Positions 34,860-48,000 of a DNA stretch of 61,773 bases are shown piece by piece. Source of the DNA: Biscogniauxia marginata (lineage: Eukaryota; Ascomycota; Sordariomycetes; Xylariales; Xylariaceae). The stretch covers positions 1-61,773 of the forward strand of contig MU404214.1 of the NCBI GenBank assembly GCA_022695795.1, read 5' to 3'. The notes under the pieces were generated by a model, which saw only the letters and a list, made by a program, of their open reading frames with translations, was not told where the DNA came from and made no database searches. A program made the translations under genes and the position numbers. Numbering within the stretch: position 1 is the first letter of the stretch; each line of letters begins with the position of its first letter.

Positions 34860-35471
34860 TTGTCGCCAGTCAACCCAGATGCGTGAGCTCTCTTGGTACT
34901 CTTCTCAACGGCAACATCGGTGAAGCGGCTGGTCTTCTTGGATGCCTAGGCCATCTTGGCTATTTTGGAGTGCAGGACACGCCTTGTTAAGAGTCTGGGT
35001 TCTTTTGTGTGTGTTTATTTTGGTCGGGACTGGGCCTGGGGCAATGCGTCGCTTTTCACGACCGGCTGGTTCGTGAGACACGGGAATAGTCGCAGCAGGC
35101 GTGAGTGCTGGTGCGGACACAGAAGCAACGGAGTCATGAACGGGTGCGATGAGACTCTGAGGGCATGTGTTTTCTGGAGCAATGGGGTTGGTTAGACAGT
35201 GCTGGTACATCTGGCTTCGGCAACGGAGCTGTCTGCGGGCGTGCTTGAAGGTGTTTTTATGCTTTAGAGTCCTGATACAGAGACTATAACATAGCTCTGA
35301 TTCGTCGGGGTATGTGAGTATGGTATGGCCATCGGCTCCTTACTCGCGCAGACGAGCCTCGAGTTGATCGGAAGGTGGGAGCTCGGGGGATGGAATCCCA
35401 ATCCAAGTTCGATTTGGAGAACAGAGTTTCTTTATCACCTTGTCAATGTCCCAATTGAAAGGGTCGTCCAT
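34860..35471 (-). pseudogene. Decayed gene, N-terminal SAM-like domain (SNF2-associated type?)
   Basis: From an ATG at 35469-35471 the minus strand reads MDDPFNWDIDKV, a Cys/Trp segment, then (after TAA in RLRE-stop-GADG) ILTYPDES, an LCYSLCI strand and KHKNTFKHA. This order (WDxDxV...LC...W...L...LREx-DG-LLTY...LC..L.....K..F..A) resembles the SAM-like N-terminal domain I associate with some fungal SNF2-family helicases. The following ~100 codons are Pro/Ala/Thr-rich linker. No ATPase motif follows; the frame breaks near 34870. One in-frame stop is consistent with CAA to TAA. Family assignment is from memory and tentative. Confidence 0.4.
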
Positions 35472-36063
35472 TCTGTAAGGCTTTCACGCTAGGACGCATT
35501 CGAGGTTGACAGTTGATCATTCAGATAAACACTGAGGAAGATATCCCGTGCGACCTTTTCTGGAGAGGTAGAACCGTAAGCAATAAATCCGAGGAAAATT
35601 TGGCAAATGATGAGTATTCAAAAATGGCGAGGGCAGGAAATATAGCATGTGCTAATCACCAACCAGGTAAGATGCTCGTAGGATTTGCCTAGTAGTAATA
35701 GAAAAGGGCATGTCAGAGAGTGCTGTTCACGTGGAGACGTTAGTTGATGTTTTAGGCCAGCGAAGTGTGGAAGAAGCAAACCCACGGTAGCCTGTCTCGT
35801 AGGGAAGACAATTGCCTGGTGAAACTTGAACAGCCATAGTTAGTGTAATGCGGACAAACGTGCGTAAATATTACAATCAAGGTAACCTAACTTTCTTTGT
35901 TATCAATCTAAGAAATAATTCTGGTAAAGCTGACTGTTGAAACACCGTCCTTGTTATAATGAGATAAGCATATGATATTGCTAACGTATATTCGTTTTGG
36001 CCGGCAAATTTTTTTTAAATGAATAACAAAGCAAGAATAACAGGTAGCTTAGAAGATAAACCA
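35472..36063. other. No gene seen
   Basis: Balanced to moderately AT-rich DNA with stops in all frames. No repeats or motifs recognised. Confidence 0.5.
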
Positions 36064-36502
36064 TTATACCTTTGGACCACCATCTTCGTATCCACTTTTC
36101 CATCCAAGTATGCCTCGTTCTTGTTTGTCAAAGCGGTAACAAACTGTAATGTACCTCACGAGGCTCGTTTGGGATAGAGAACCATGGATGCTTATACTTT
36201 CAAACCTCCAGTGGGAAGCACGACAGCTGCATACCAGGACTTCGAGGGTGTCCAATATGCACAGTACACCTTCCCCACGATTGGGGTAGCAACGCAACCA
36301 CAAACAGGTTCTTGGTGGTGGAGCTATGGCCGTCAGCCATTATTTTTCTGCTAATATTAACGTCTCGATGACCTACCTAGTATTGTATGCCTCGCTCGAA
36401 CAGCAGCATGTCTTTGTCATACGTCAGGTTGCCTAGTTGTTCTCGGAGCTTCACATTTTCGATTGTGTTGAGCCGGCTTGGTCTTGCCAATATCGAAGCC
36501 AT
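36064..36502 (-). pseudogene. Decayed coiled-coil gene fragment
   Basis: From an ATG at 36500-36502 the minus strand encodes a short N-terminus, then a heptad-like segment ENVKLREQLGNLTYDKDMLL ending at a TAG next to a GTAGGT donor-like site. After a short gap a second frame (from about 36341) reads a Trp/Arg-rich segment to 36064, with two internal TGA stops (near 36206 and 36136). It looks like two exons of one protein hit by nonsense mutations. I do not recognise the family. Confidence 0.35.
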
Positions 36503-37639
36503 ACCCCGAACCCCTGAAGCGTCGCAACAACAACGCTGACGGGTACAGTCTGATTTTCAGAAGGGCAAGGAAGAGAAGGATAAAAAGCAGCATCGGGAGA
36601 CTGAAGGGTAGACATGGCTCATGCGGGACAACGTTGATACAGTGATAACATCGAGATGGTCTTGACTGGCCGGCTAGGTCTGGCAGAGGTCTGACTTAAA
36701 TTATGTTAGATTTGGGGTGACCCCAGTAAATGACCGTATTGTTCAGCTTCCCGATATGACACGTGGACCTAGAAGGTTCATAGCCGCAATCAACCCTGAC
36801 ACTGACACCTACGAAAATGTCTGGATACATATTTCTAGCTAGGTCATTGTTCCTGGCGAGTTGATTATGTCATAAGACTAAAGTGAATTCGGCGCCATTA
36901 ATAGACCTTTTTCCTACGCACACACCGCTACACTCCAACGTATGGTGTGTTCTTGAACTTCTAATTCCTTCACTTAGGACTATTTATAGCCGTCAAGGAA
37001 CAAACGTCCGTCTCTTCTGGATATCATCCTTAAGTTCACACCGTAAAATTAGGAGGTATGCTGTGTCTCTACAATGCCCACAACAGGCTTAGGTATATTG
37101 GACGTAAGGGAGGGTGAAGGAATAATTGGATCTTTCCTTCATCCACGCCACCGAGGTGGATACCTCAGAATGAGACAGCGAACGTCACAATTGCACGTCT
37201 TCTACACGGTCATTTTTGACACACACCTGGGAATTCAGTATCCCAGTGTATCAAGAGAAGATCAAGAAGGTGAGCTTTCCAAGACTCTCGAGCTTCAGAT
37301 TGAACCAGCGCGCTTTCTGGATCTTTTTACGTGCACACCTCCAGAATCCCAAAATAGCCATCCTACGGCCGTGTCCAGAATGTGCACCTAGGAAGTATTC
37401 TAGAGCTTGAGGGGTAGAGGTGAGTCTAGTGTTGGTGTTGAATGTCTCATGACATTCACCTCTTTGGAGTCCAACCTAGAGTAGGTCATATAGTGACCCT
37501 CAAGTTGTCCAAATCTACATTGCTCCGATTTATTAGATTTATCCTACCTACTACGTATAATATGTCCTCGCAACCCATACCATTCATGCGTATCTGCCGC
37601 GCAATAGAGCACATAACAACACAAAACAGAACAGCGTAG
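36503..37639. other. No confident gene
   Basis: Plus-strand frames 36883-37092, 37074-37391 and 37442-37639 are open but share no register, motif or splice signals that would join them. Probably intergenic or decayed. Confidence 0.4.
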
Positions 37640-38480
37640 CAATGTATAACTCGCATAGGTCTGGTCAGCTCAACCCTATCTCGGGGCTTTTCGCCAACTG
37701 CGACGACCGCAACTCCAGAGAGCTGCCGGAAATCCCGCGGGCATAGGTCGGAACTTCAACCAACCCAACGCTACGCACCGTGTGCAATCCGGCACCTCAC
37801 AGCATGACACCCCAGCCACTACCCAGCCAGCTGAGAAGGACGACGACCGTCTGATGTTGCCAGAGTTAGAGAAAGATGCCCTCAGTAGTTACTTGCTCCG
37901 AGCTAACTACCGTCAGCGAGTCGGCCGATGTACAGAGCCTCCTATTCAAGGTAACGGAGCTAGTAGACATGGTGACAGGTCTAGCAAGACAGATGACGGA
38001 GCTCACGGGGATGGTGGGCCACATTGAATTTTTATCAAGTTTCTCTATTGATTGACGTCCTTCGCAGTATCAAAGACTTGTACGTATACACGACATCTTC
38101 CAAACCACTCTGCGCCAGAAATGACGCTCTTGCAGCTCGACAATAATGATTCTGACGATAGCGGTAGGAAGGGATGCATGGAACTAGGGTAAGTGATGAC
38201 TGCCAGATTTAACGAGTATAAGATGTGACTGATCCATCCAAGGTTTCACCATCAAGAGGACGGGTGGCAAGACCGATTGACTAGTCTTCAATATGTTCTC
38301 GAGCAGAGTTTTGGCTCGTTTGCGGATAATGGGTTGATCGATCCTAGCTTATTGTCACCAAGCCAAGCAGGAATTCAGAATGGGAATATGTCTTGATGGA
38401 GCTTATCGGGTCGAAGTCTGAGGAGGGGGTGTTTGTTTTCAGAGGGGTTACTCGCCAGCTTCGTCCGTAACGATGTCTCT
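37640..38480 (+). pseudogene. Possible decayed multi-exon gene of unknown family
   Basis: From an ATG at 37642 several plus-strand frames carry amino-acid-like composition: a Pro/Thr/Gln-rich linker, then an amphipathic segment with FKVTELVDMV and RQMTELTGMV ending near 38030. After a gap, an ATG at 38121 opens an acidic segment that splices cleanly over a 54-nt GT-AG intron (38189-38242). It continues HHQEDGWQDRLTSLQYVLEQ to about 38380, and after a register change ends ELIGSKSEEGVFVFRG near 38470. The changes of frame indicate decay or missed introns. No family recognised. Confidence 0.3.
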
Positions 38481-38990
38481 ATTCATCAATTCACTATAGT
38501 CAACTCCATGTTACGACTGCTCCTCGGCCTGATAATAATTGCTCTATGAATAACTATAATTAGATCGCTAATGATGTTGTCAGCTGATGTGATAGAACAT
38601 GCTGCCTGGATTCATCCGGCCAGATATTACGTTGTGGGCTGCTGAATAACCATTTTGTCAAAAAGGTTGACAGACAGACTGAGCAACCGATTGAAGGCAG
38701 CGAGATAGGTAGTGAGCAAGAAGAGATTCAGCGGCTCTCAAGAAGGAGCATCGGCGGACGTTGCATCTCACACCTGAATGACCTCGGTACTGACGGATGA
38801 TTGCGCTATTACCCGAAGTCCTTGCCAAGCAGTGCAAGGGCTGGGCAGCTTTCTCTCCCACAACCAGCTGCATGTCTAGTGTATAGTAGTGAAATTTTAC
38901 GCACCGAGCGTAAATAAGGGGTCTCTGTCTTAATTTAGCTATGATGAGTGGTGGAGATGTTAGAGGTCCTGAACCTACGGTTGACCAGGA
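38481..38990. other. Right edge of island 3, no gene
   Basis: Balanced-composition DNA up to the exact insertion point of element X. A 71-codon minus-strand frame (38873-38658) has no motif. Confidence 0.45.
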
Positions 38991-39413
38991 TGTGACGAAC
39001 CTCCCTATGTATTCCTAGTCAGCTAACTTCACAAGTAAATACATATTAGGTTTTCTTGATTTAAAGGTAATAATAAATCGAGGTTAATTTAAAAGATTTA
39101 TAATACTTTATTCGTTAAAAAGATTTTAAGATACTTTTATTATAATATTAAGAAATAATTATAATTTTAAATTAATAATTAAAAAACGAATAATTAAATA
39201 TATAAAAAATTTTTATTTTATTTATATTTTATTTTTAAAGAAATAATATCCCGCATTTTTTAACTTTTTTTATTACGAGGAATAAAAATAAATAAAGAAT
39301 CTTTTTTTCTCTTTTTTTCTTTGTTACTTTATAAAAAGAGTTATAAAAAATTTTACTTTAAATCACGAGACTTAAAAGTTACGTGACTTTTATTATTCCT
39401 ATTAATCGTAATA
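38991..39413 (-). repeat. Element X 3' LTR
   Basis: It starts TGTGACGAACCTCCC directly after island 3 sequence and ends CGTAATA. The first ~70 bp are almost unmutated, the remainder heavily AT-enriched. Confidence 0.88.
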
Positions 39414-42070
39414 TTATTTCTTCTTTTTTTTCTTTTTTTTTTTTTTTTTAAAAAATAAATAAATAAGTTTTTTTTTTTTTTTTACATTTTATTACTTATT
39501 ATACCTTTTTAAAAAGTAATTAAATTTTTTATATATATAAATAAAAAATCGTTATTTAAATATCGTAAAGACTTAATTAACGCGATTTTTTAATTTAATT
39601 TTAATAAAAGCTTATTTTATAAGATGTTAAAAAGTTATAATAAATATTAAAATTATAACGTTTTAAACGTATTATTAAATAAACGTTTTTAAACTTTTAA
39701 CGTTGTTATTAAAAAAAGACTTATTAAGAATTTAAACGTTAATAAGTTAAAACTAATAAAGCCTTAAATCGTTTAATTCGTTTAAATTAATAATAAAACT
39801 TTTTTAAAAAAAGGTATAAAGTTTATTTAAAAAAGCTTTTAAAATTTAAATAAGATAAAGAAATAAAAACGCGTTAAGGCGGCGTAATAACATATTAATA
39901 AAAAATAATTATATATAAAAAGATTATTATATTAGTTCAAGTCCGAGTAAAACGTGTTTATTTTAAAAACTTTCTTTTTTTTAATTAGTTTTAATTAAAT
40001 CTTTTTTATCAAAGTTTTTTAATCGATTTAAGTTTTAGTAATAAAAACTTTTAAGCTTGTTTATTAAGGTTTTTAAGTATTTTTTTAATAAATAACCTTT
40101 TTATTTAATAAAATATTATAATTAATTATTAACTTTTTTTATTTCGTATTTATTAAGATTTTTTTAAGTTTTAATTAGTTTTTTAATAAAACGTTTTATT
40201 TTAATTTAAAGCGTTTTTATTAATACGTTTTGTCGTAAATAAAGCAAATAAATTATATCTCTTCTTTTAAGAATTAATCTTTTAATTCTTTTTTATTATA
40301 ATACTTTATTATTTTATTTTAAATAAATTATAATTCTTTTTATAACTATAATTATATTACTTAGACTTTTTTGAATAATATTTCTACTTTTAGGGTTTTT
40401 ATTTCGATTTTTAATATTTTCGTAAGTTCGATCGATTATTTTTAAATTTTTGCTTTTTAATTATATATTATTTTATATAATAACATTTTTATGTCTTTAT
40501 TAACAGAAATGTTATACGCTATTTAAACTATTAATAATAATTTTATTTATTTATTTATTTCCTAGTTAATATAACTTCGTAAATATTATTTTATTATTTA
40601 ATTTAGTTTATTTATTTATTTATTTATTTCTTATTCGTTTTATTAAATTAATTTAAAATTTTAACGTAAATAACTTATTTTTATTTAAAATAATACGTTT
40701 TAATAATTTATGTTTATTAACGTACTTTTTTAAAAAACTAAAAATTAATTATTTTACTATACTCGACTTATTAAATAATAAAAAGTAAATATATTTCGTA
40801 AATTTATTAATAATTATTTATATATTATTATAAAGTACTTTTATAATAAAATCTTTTAACTTAAAGAGTTTTATTACGAAATCTTATATAATTATATATT
40901 ATACTTTTTTAAGTATTTAAATTAATTATAATAGTTTATATAGTTTATATTATAATGCTTTAACTTTATTATAAACATTATAACTTTTTATAACTTTTTA
41001 TAACTTTTTATAACTTTTTTAATTATTTATTTTATAACCGTTTTAACGTTTTAAAAATTTCTTGGTAATTATATAACGGGTATTTATGAAATTTTTAATA
41101 TATTTATTTTATATTTATTTTAATATATAAACTTTTTTTATATAAAAAAAGTTTATTATTAATTCCTTATTAAAATTATAATTATTTTTCCTTTTAATTA
41201 TAATTTCCTTTAAAACGTTATTTTTAGTTTTTTATATTAATTTATCATTTTGTTATTTAAATATTTAAATATTTCTTTTATTAATTTTCAACTTATAATT
41301 TTTTTATTAAAAAGATTTACTTAAATGTTTTTTTTTCCTTAATATAATAGATTTTAAAATTAAAATTAAATAAGAAAATTATTTAACGTTTATATTATTA
41401 TAAATCGTGTAAAGTTTTTATAATTTAAATAAATATTGATAAGTTTTTTAGTTTCATTAAATTATAATTTCCATTTTTTTAATGTTTTAATAATTACTAA
41501 TAATTCTTTATTATAAATTTAATAATTTAATTTAGTATTATATAATGTTTTAAATAAATACGCGACTAAGTATTATTTTCTATTATTTTTTAGTTACTTT
41601 AAAACTACTTTAATAGCGAAATTTAAGGCGTTTATTCTTAATCGCTTTTTTTTATTTTCGTTTAAAAGTTTATATATAACTTTATTAATTATAATTTTTT
41701 TTAACTATTAAAAAATTTATTTAACTTTTTTAATAAAATAAAAAACTTTTTTTATTTTCGTTAAAATAATTAATTTTATTAATAATTTAGCGATTCGCCC
41801 GAAATTTTAAATAAGTTATTTAATATAATTAATAAAACTAAGAAATATATGTATATTACTTTTAAATTCGATTTAAATTTTTCGTTTAATAACTTATTAA
41901 ATTAATTAATATTATTTAGGTTTTAATAAATATTATAATTATTATTTATATAAAATTTTTAATATAAATTATTATATTTACTTTTTTCTTAATATGTTTT
42001 ATACTTATTATCGTTATAATAATTTTAATATAGTTTATTATAATTTAATTTAATTCCTAAATTATACCTT
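39414..42070 (-). pseudogene. Element X degenerate pol, 3' half
   Basis: Minus-strand sequence parallel to the chromodomain, integrase and RNase H/RT regions of B and Z, with almost no C left outside CpG. It also contains a T-rich non-coding zone (39414-39500) next to the LTR. The counterpart of the antisense accessory frame (about 39540-39930) is present but too decayed to read its cysteines. It is interrupted by element Y at 42076. Confidence 0.75.
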
Positions 42071-42075
42071 AACTT

Positions 42076-42537
42076 TGTTACGAACCAACTGTGTTGGAGG
42101 GATTTCCTATAAGGATGTTGAGACATGAACCACGAATGTGAGTACAGGGCGGTCCTTTCTAGAACATAATAAGACGTCACGTGATGTGATCTTAATTACT
42201 CTTAAATCACATCAAATGAGATCTAAATTAATCTCAAATCCGGATAGACTCTACTTATATAACAGTTAGTATAAAAAGGGAATGTGTACCAAGGAGAAGG
42301 AGTATAAGAAAAAAGGGATTTCTTATATATCTAATTATTCGTTCTTTAGCTATTAATTTAAAACTATAGTCACTTTTTGATACTATAGTGAAAGTACTTT
42401 AAAACCTCTTTAACGAATATAACATTATAAATAAATTAAATTAATCTCAATCCACTATTACCTTTAAATTAAGAAAACCTAGTACGTACTTACTTATAAA
42501 GTTAATTGATTAGGAATATATAGGGAGGTTCATTACA
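42076..42537 (+). repeat. Element Y 5' LTR
   Basis: A 462-bp LTR starting TGTTACGAACCAACTGTG and ending TTCATTACA, followed by the shared leader TTTTAATAGCTCC. Lightly mutated. Confidence 0.92.
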
Positions 42538-43944
42538 TTTTAATAGCTCCTTGATTAGTGCTTAATATTGGTTTAGGAGAAGGGACTTTTAGTCGAATAG
42601 TCCCAAGATAAGTATGCCCCTTAAAACCAAAGGGTAATAAGAACAATAGTTAATAAGCTTTTAAACGAAAGCTTTAAATCCTTTTACGGTATAACTAAAA
42701 AGTTTAAAGGAACCAACACAAAAGTTCATTATAATTGCAGCTAAAGAAGAGTCACAAGAGGACATCTCGAAAGCTTAGCAAGAAGAATCATCTAAAGAAG
42801 AAAAAAAGGAGAAAGAAAAAATACCTAAAAAAGAAGACAAATAAGCAAAATAACCCCTACTTCTTAAAGACAAGTAATCACCTTTAAACGATAACGACCC
42901 TAACAACTTAAAGACAAGTAATCACCTTTAAACGATAACGACCCTAACAACTTAAACGACGAAGACAATATAACAACCCCCAATATAAAGGGTTTTAAAC
43001 TAATTACACCTAATAAATATAATGGATTAAGCAATTTAAAAGGATTTTTAATCCAGGTTAAAACCTATTTACGGTTCTATTATGAAACGATTATTATTAA
43101 GGAATAAAAGGTTCTTACGGTATTCTAGCTCCTCGCCGGAACCGCCTTAACCTGGTTTTAACCAGTGTTAAAAAATCATTTAAAAAACGGATTAAACGCT
43201 TAAAAAGACACGAAGAAAGTCTTTAAGAATTATAAAGAATTTAAAAAACAACTTAGGTCTATATTTAACAATTTAATCTTTAAGTAACAAGCCGAAACTC
43301 GACTTTATAAACTATAATAAAATAAAAAGGCTTTAAATTATGTTATTAAGTTCAAAAAACTCGCAAACTAATTATAATTACTTATTAAAAGCCTATATTA
43401 CTTGTTTTATTAAGGATTAAAAAACCATATAAAAAATAAGTTATATAAAATAAACCTATATAAAGAAAGAGACTTAAGAAAGTTTAATAACTACATTATA
43501 ATGGTAATTACTATTAATAACAAGAATTTCGAACGGTACCTTAAAAAGAAAAAGACGGTATAACGAAAGAATAACGATTAACTAAAAAAAGGAAATCATA
43601 AAAGCGGTGCCGGAACCAGAAAAGGCACTAAAACCAAGTTAAACCCTATTAAAATCAACGTTATTTAAAAAGAATAAAGGAAACGAGATAAATTAACTAT
43701 TAAATGTTTTAATTATAAAAAAAAAGGACATTATAAAAACAAGTGCCGAAGTCCTAAGAAATAGGAACTAAGAATAAGAGGGATTCCTCAACCTGAGAAA
43801 AGAGTCGCCGAGGCAAGGGTTCAATTCAAAAATAACAAAGAAATAAACCAAGTATTTATTATCGGCACCATCAAAGTAGAAAAGATCGAGGAAACCCCTA
43901 TAGAAAAAGTCTATAGATATTATTAGGTTAACCGTAAAGATTAT
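42538..43944 (+). pseudogene. Element Y gag
   Basis: Plus-strand gag remnant, moderately RIP-altered. The zinc knuckle CX2CX4HX4C is at 43705-43746, with the second Cys now Tyr and Gly-His intact. Acidic and Lys-rich segments precede it, and an imperfect direct repeat of about 55 bp occurs at 42857-42960. The frame is interrupted by TAA/TAG codons and then by insertion of Z. Confidence 0.8.
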
Positions 43945-44451
43945 TGTGACGAACCTCCCTGTGTGTTCCTAGTTAGCTGACTTCACAAGTAAGTACGTAT
44001 TAGGTTTTCTTGATTTAAAGGTAACAGTGGGTTAAGATTAGTTCAGTTGATTTATAATGTTATGTTCGTTAAAGAGGTTTTAAGGTACTCTTACTATAGT
44101 ATTAAAGAGTAACTATAATTTTAGATTAATAGCTAAAAAACTAGAATGAATAACTAAAAACAAGAGAAATCCCATCCTTCTTATATTAAATTTCCTTTTA
44201 GGATAATGTTTAACATTTTTAATCATTTTCTTTTATTCTTTATAAAAGTAATAGAGAATATAATTATTCTCTCTTATTCTTTATAAGAGCAATAAAGAAT
44301 ATAATCATTCTTTTTTATTCTTTGTAAAAGCAAGAGAAAATACAATTATTTTCTTTTATTCTTTATAAGAGCTATAAAGAATGCTACTATATATTACGTG
44401 ACCCGTGTTTATATAACTATTCACTTTTTTAACCCTTATTAGTTCGTAACA
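43945..44451 (-). repeat. Element Z 3' LTR with four-copy internal repeat
   Basis: A 507-bp LTR, TGTGACGAACC to TTAGTTCGTAACA. Its U3 contains about four tandem copies of a ~42-bp unit (44220-44390) built of TATTCTTTATAAGAG followed by AAAGAATATAATC, each able to fold back on itself. Confidence 0.92.
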
Positions 44452-44499
44452 CTATTTCTCCTCTTTAATTTTGTTTTATTCTTAAAACGCTTTAAGTTA

Positions 44500-45040
44500 A
44501 TACTTATTATTCTTTATTATGTTTTTAAGTAAAATAACTAAACGTTCTCGACTAGATTCGAAAAAGAGTTTTACTAAACATCGTCGTAAGTTGATTTCCG
44601 CGATTACCGAGTTTAATTTTAAAGTTATACCGTGCTTCTATTATTTCGATTAAGGCCTTACTTATAAAATGTTAAAAAGTCGTAAAAAGTGTTAAAACTA
44701 TATTAAGGTAAATATTCTTTAATGTAACGAAAATCGCATTTTTTTTAATTCTTTAAAAAATATTCGTTTAAAAAAATTGCGTGTTAATAAGGAGAAATAT
44801 GTAGCCTTTAAGGAGCACCGACGTATTTTTTAAAGCCTTTAAAAGCTCTCGGCTTGTATATCTCGCTTAGATTAATAGTCCAAATTTCTTCGTAAGCGAG
44901 AAGTAAAATTTATCTAGTGTGGACTTAAAAACTTAAATAAGTTAAAAAAGTAAGAGCTTTTTAAGGTAAAGTAATAACGTCTTAATAAAGAATAATAACG
45001 TATAAAGGAATCGCTGCGTTAGCTTGAATCTAAGTAAAAC
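44500..45040 (+). pseudogene. Element Z antisense accessory ORF, Zn2Cys6-like
   Basis: Plus-strand frame opposite to Z gag-pol, between the chromodomain and the 3' LTR. Cysteine positions run from codon 44633-44635 (Cys) to 44723-44725 (Cys) with spacing C-x2-C-x6-C-x8-C-x2-C-x7-C. Positions 1, 4 and 6 are Cys; 2, 3 and 5 are now Tyr (TAT). An Arg/Lys-rich basic N-terminal region and a charged, probably coiled-coil C-terminal region flank it. Stops are TAA/TAG at probable Gln codons. The protein differs in sequence from the B/Y version but keeps the cysteine spacing. Confidence 0.55.
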
Positions 45041-45059
45041 GTGCTTGCTTCAGGGGTTT

Positions 45060-48000
45060 TCCCCTCTTTCGATTGGTCTTGACTAGGTCACGAACCAGGT
45101 CCTTAAATCCCCCTAAGCGATCTGGGTTCTAGCGATGAAAGTTCTTAAGTTTATTCGTCAAATTCTTTAAATGCTTGAGTAATTTTTAAATGTTTTTTTC
45201 TAATAAGTAGCCCTCCTATTTAACAAAATATTATAATTAACCTTTAATTCGTTTTAAATCTAGTATCTTTTTTACTTTGTACTTATTAAGGTTTTCCTTA
45301 AATTTTAGTTGGTTTTCTAATATAACGTTATTTAGTGCTGGTTTTAAAAGCGAAATATAAAATATAAAATGTATTTTAGATCTCTTTAGTAGTGCCAATT
45401 TGTAATTAACTTTTAAAATAACTTTCTCGATCTTATATGGTTTTAATTTCTTGAATTTAAGTTTTTCGCTAGGTCGCTTTATTTTAATTTAAGGTGTTTT
45501 TAATATTACGCCTTGTCATTAACGAAGCAAGTAAATTATATCTTTTCTTTTAAGAATTAGTCCTTTAATTCTTCTTTTATTATAATACTTTGTTATTCTA
45601 TCTTAAATAAATTATAATTCTTTTTGTAATCGTTATTATATTGCTTGGATTTTTTCGGATAGTACTTCTACTCTCAAGGCCTCTGTTTCGACTCTTAATG
45701 CTTCCGTGAGTTCAATCGGTTGTTTTTGGATTTCCGCTTTTTGCCTGTATATTGCCTCGTATGGTGATATCTTTATATTTTCATTAATCGAAGTATTATA
45801 TATTATTTAGGCTATTAATAGTAACTCTACTTAGTTATTCATTTCCTAATTAACATAGCTTCGTAAGTATTATTTTATTGTTTAGTTTAGTCTTTTTATT
45901 TACCCGTTTATTTAGGGGTAATATATTATAAACAACTTTTATTTAATTCTTATTCGTTTTATTAAACTAGTTCAAAATTTTAACGTAAATAGCTTGTCTC
46001 TATTTAAAATAACGCGTTTTAGTAGCTCATATTTATTAACATATTCTTTTAAGAAGCTAAAAACTAATTGTTTTACTGTGTTCGATTTGTTGAATAGTAA
46101 AAAGTAGGCGTATTTCGTGAGTTTATTAACAATTACCTATATACTGTTATAATGTACTCCTATGGTAGAATCTTTTGACTTTAGGAGTTTCACTACGAAG
46201 TCCCATGTAATTGTATTCCATGCTTTGTTAAGTATCTAGGTTGGTTATAGTAATTTGTATGGTTTATGTTGTGATGTTTTAGCTTTATTATAAATATTAT
46301 AATTCTTTATAATTCTTTTAACTGTTTATCGTATTCCTGGAAAGTCGAATTCTTTTTAAAGTCGTTTTATTATTTTAAAAATCCTTTAGTGGCCGTGTAG
46401 AGGATATTCGTGAAATTCTTTAACGAATTCGTCTTATACTCGTTTTAATACGTATACCTTTTCCTTATACGAAAAAAGTTCGTCACTAAATCCTTATTAA
46501 AACTATAATTATTTTTCTTTTTAACTATAATTTTCCTTAAATCGTTATTTCTAGTTTCTTATGTTAATTCGCATATAAATTAATATAAATAATCTATCAT
46601 TTTGTTATTTAAACATCTAAATATCTCTTTTATTGATTTTTGATTTATAATTTCCCCTTTTATTAAGAAGATCTATTTAGATATTTTCCTTTCCCCTAAT
46701 ATGCTAGATTCTAAAATTGAACTTAAACAAGAAAATCATTTAACGCTTATGTCTTTAATTAAGCGTTTATATTATTATGAATCATGTAAGGTTCTTATAG
46801 TTTAAATAGATATTAATAGGTTCCTTGGTTCCGCTAAGTTATGGTTCCTATTCCTTTAATGCTTTAATAACTACTAATAATTCCTTGTTATAAATTTAAT
46901 AATTTAATTTAGCACTATATAGTGCTTTAAATAGGTACGCGACTGGGTACCATTTTTCATTGTCTTTTAATTGCTTTAAAATTGCTTTAATAACGAAATC
47001 TAAAGCATTTATCTTTAGTCGTTTCTTTTTATTTTTATTTAGAAGTTTATATATAACCTCACTAGTTATAACTTCTTTTAACTATTGAAAAGCCTATTTA
47101 GCTTCTTTAATAAAATGGAAAGCCTCTCTTGTTTTTACTAGGGTAATTAGTTTTGTTAATGATTTAGCGATACGCTTGAAATCTTTAATAAGTTGTTTAA
47201 TATAGTTAATAAAGCCAAGAAATGCGTATACGTCTATAATATTCTTAGGTTTTAACTAATCCTTAACTATTACTATTTTTCCCTTTTAAATACGAATTTC
47301 TCCTAGATTTATTATAAACCCTAAATAATTTAATTTCTTGATATACTATTCATTTTTGGTCGAATAAATAAGTAGGTTTACTTTTTCCAGGGCTTTTAAC
47401 ATTTGCTCTATATATTCCTTATGTTTCTTCTCGTTTTTTAAGTAAATTAATATATTATCTAGGTAGATAAATACAAATTTATCTAGAAACTTACAAAGGA
47501 TTATTATGATTATATGTTGAAATATAGCGGGCGCGTTAATAAGTTTAAATAATATAACTTTATACTTATAATATTTATATATCGTTTAAAAAGCTATATA
47601 TTATTCATATCCCTTAGCTATTTTAATTATATAGTATTTATCGCGAAGGTTTAGTATTATAAAGATTTAGGCCTTATTAATTTATCCTTTTATGAGTTTC
47701 ATTAGTGGTAACAAATACCCGTTTTTTTTAGTTATTTTATTAAGGTGTCGGTAATTGATTACTCGTCGCCACACTAGGTTTCCTTCTTTATTAACACGTT
47801 ACTTCTCGTTTTTATCGACTTTAAGTACTATAATCGCCGGGTATCTTAACGAGAATTCGGATTCCCGAATATATCCTTTATCGAGATCCTCTTAAATTCC
47901 CTTTTATAATGCTCTTTATTTTTCCTAATTTATAAGATACATTAAAAATAATTTTAGCTATTTTTCTTTTTTGAAATAAATTTAATGATTTCACTAGCTA

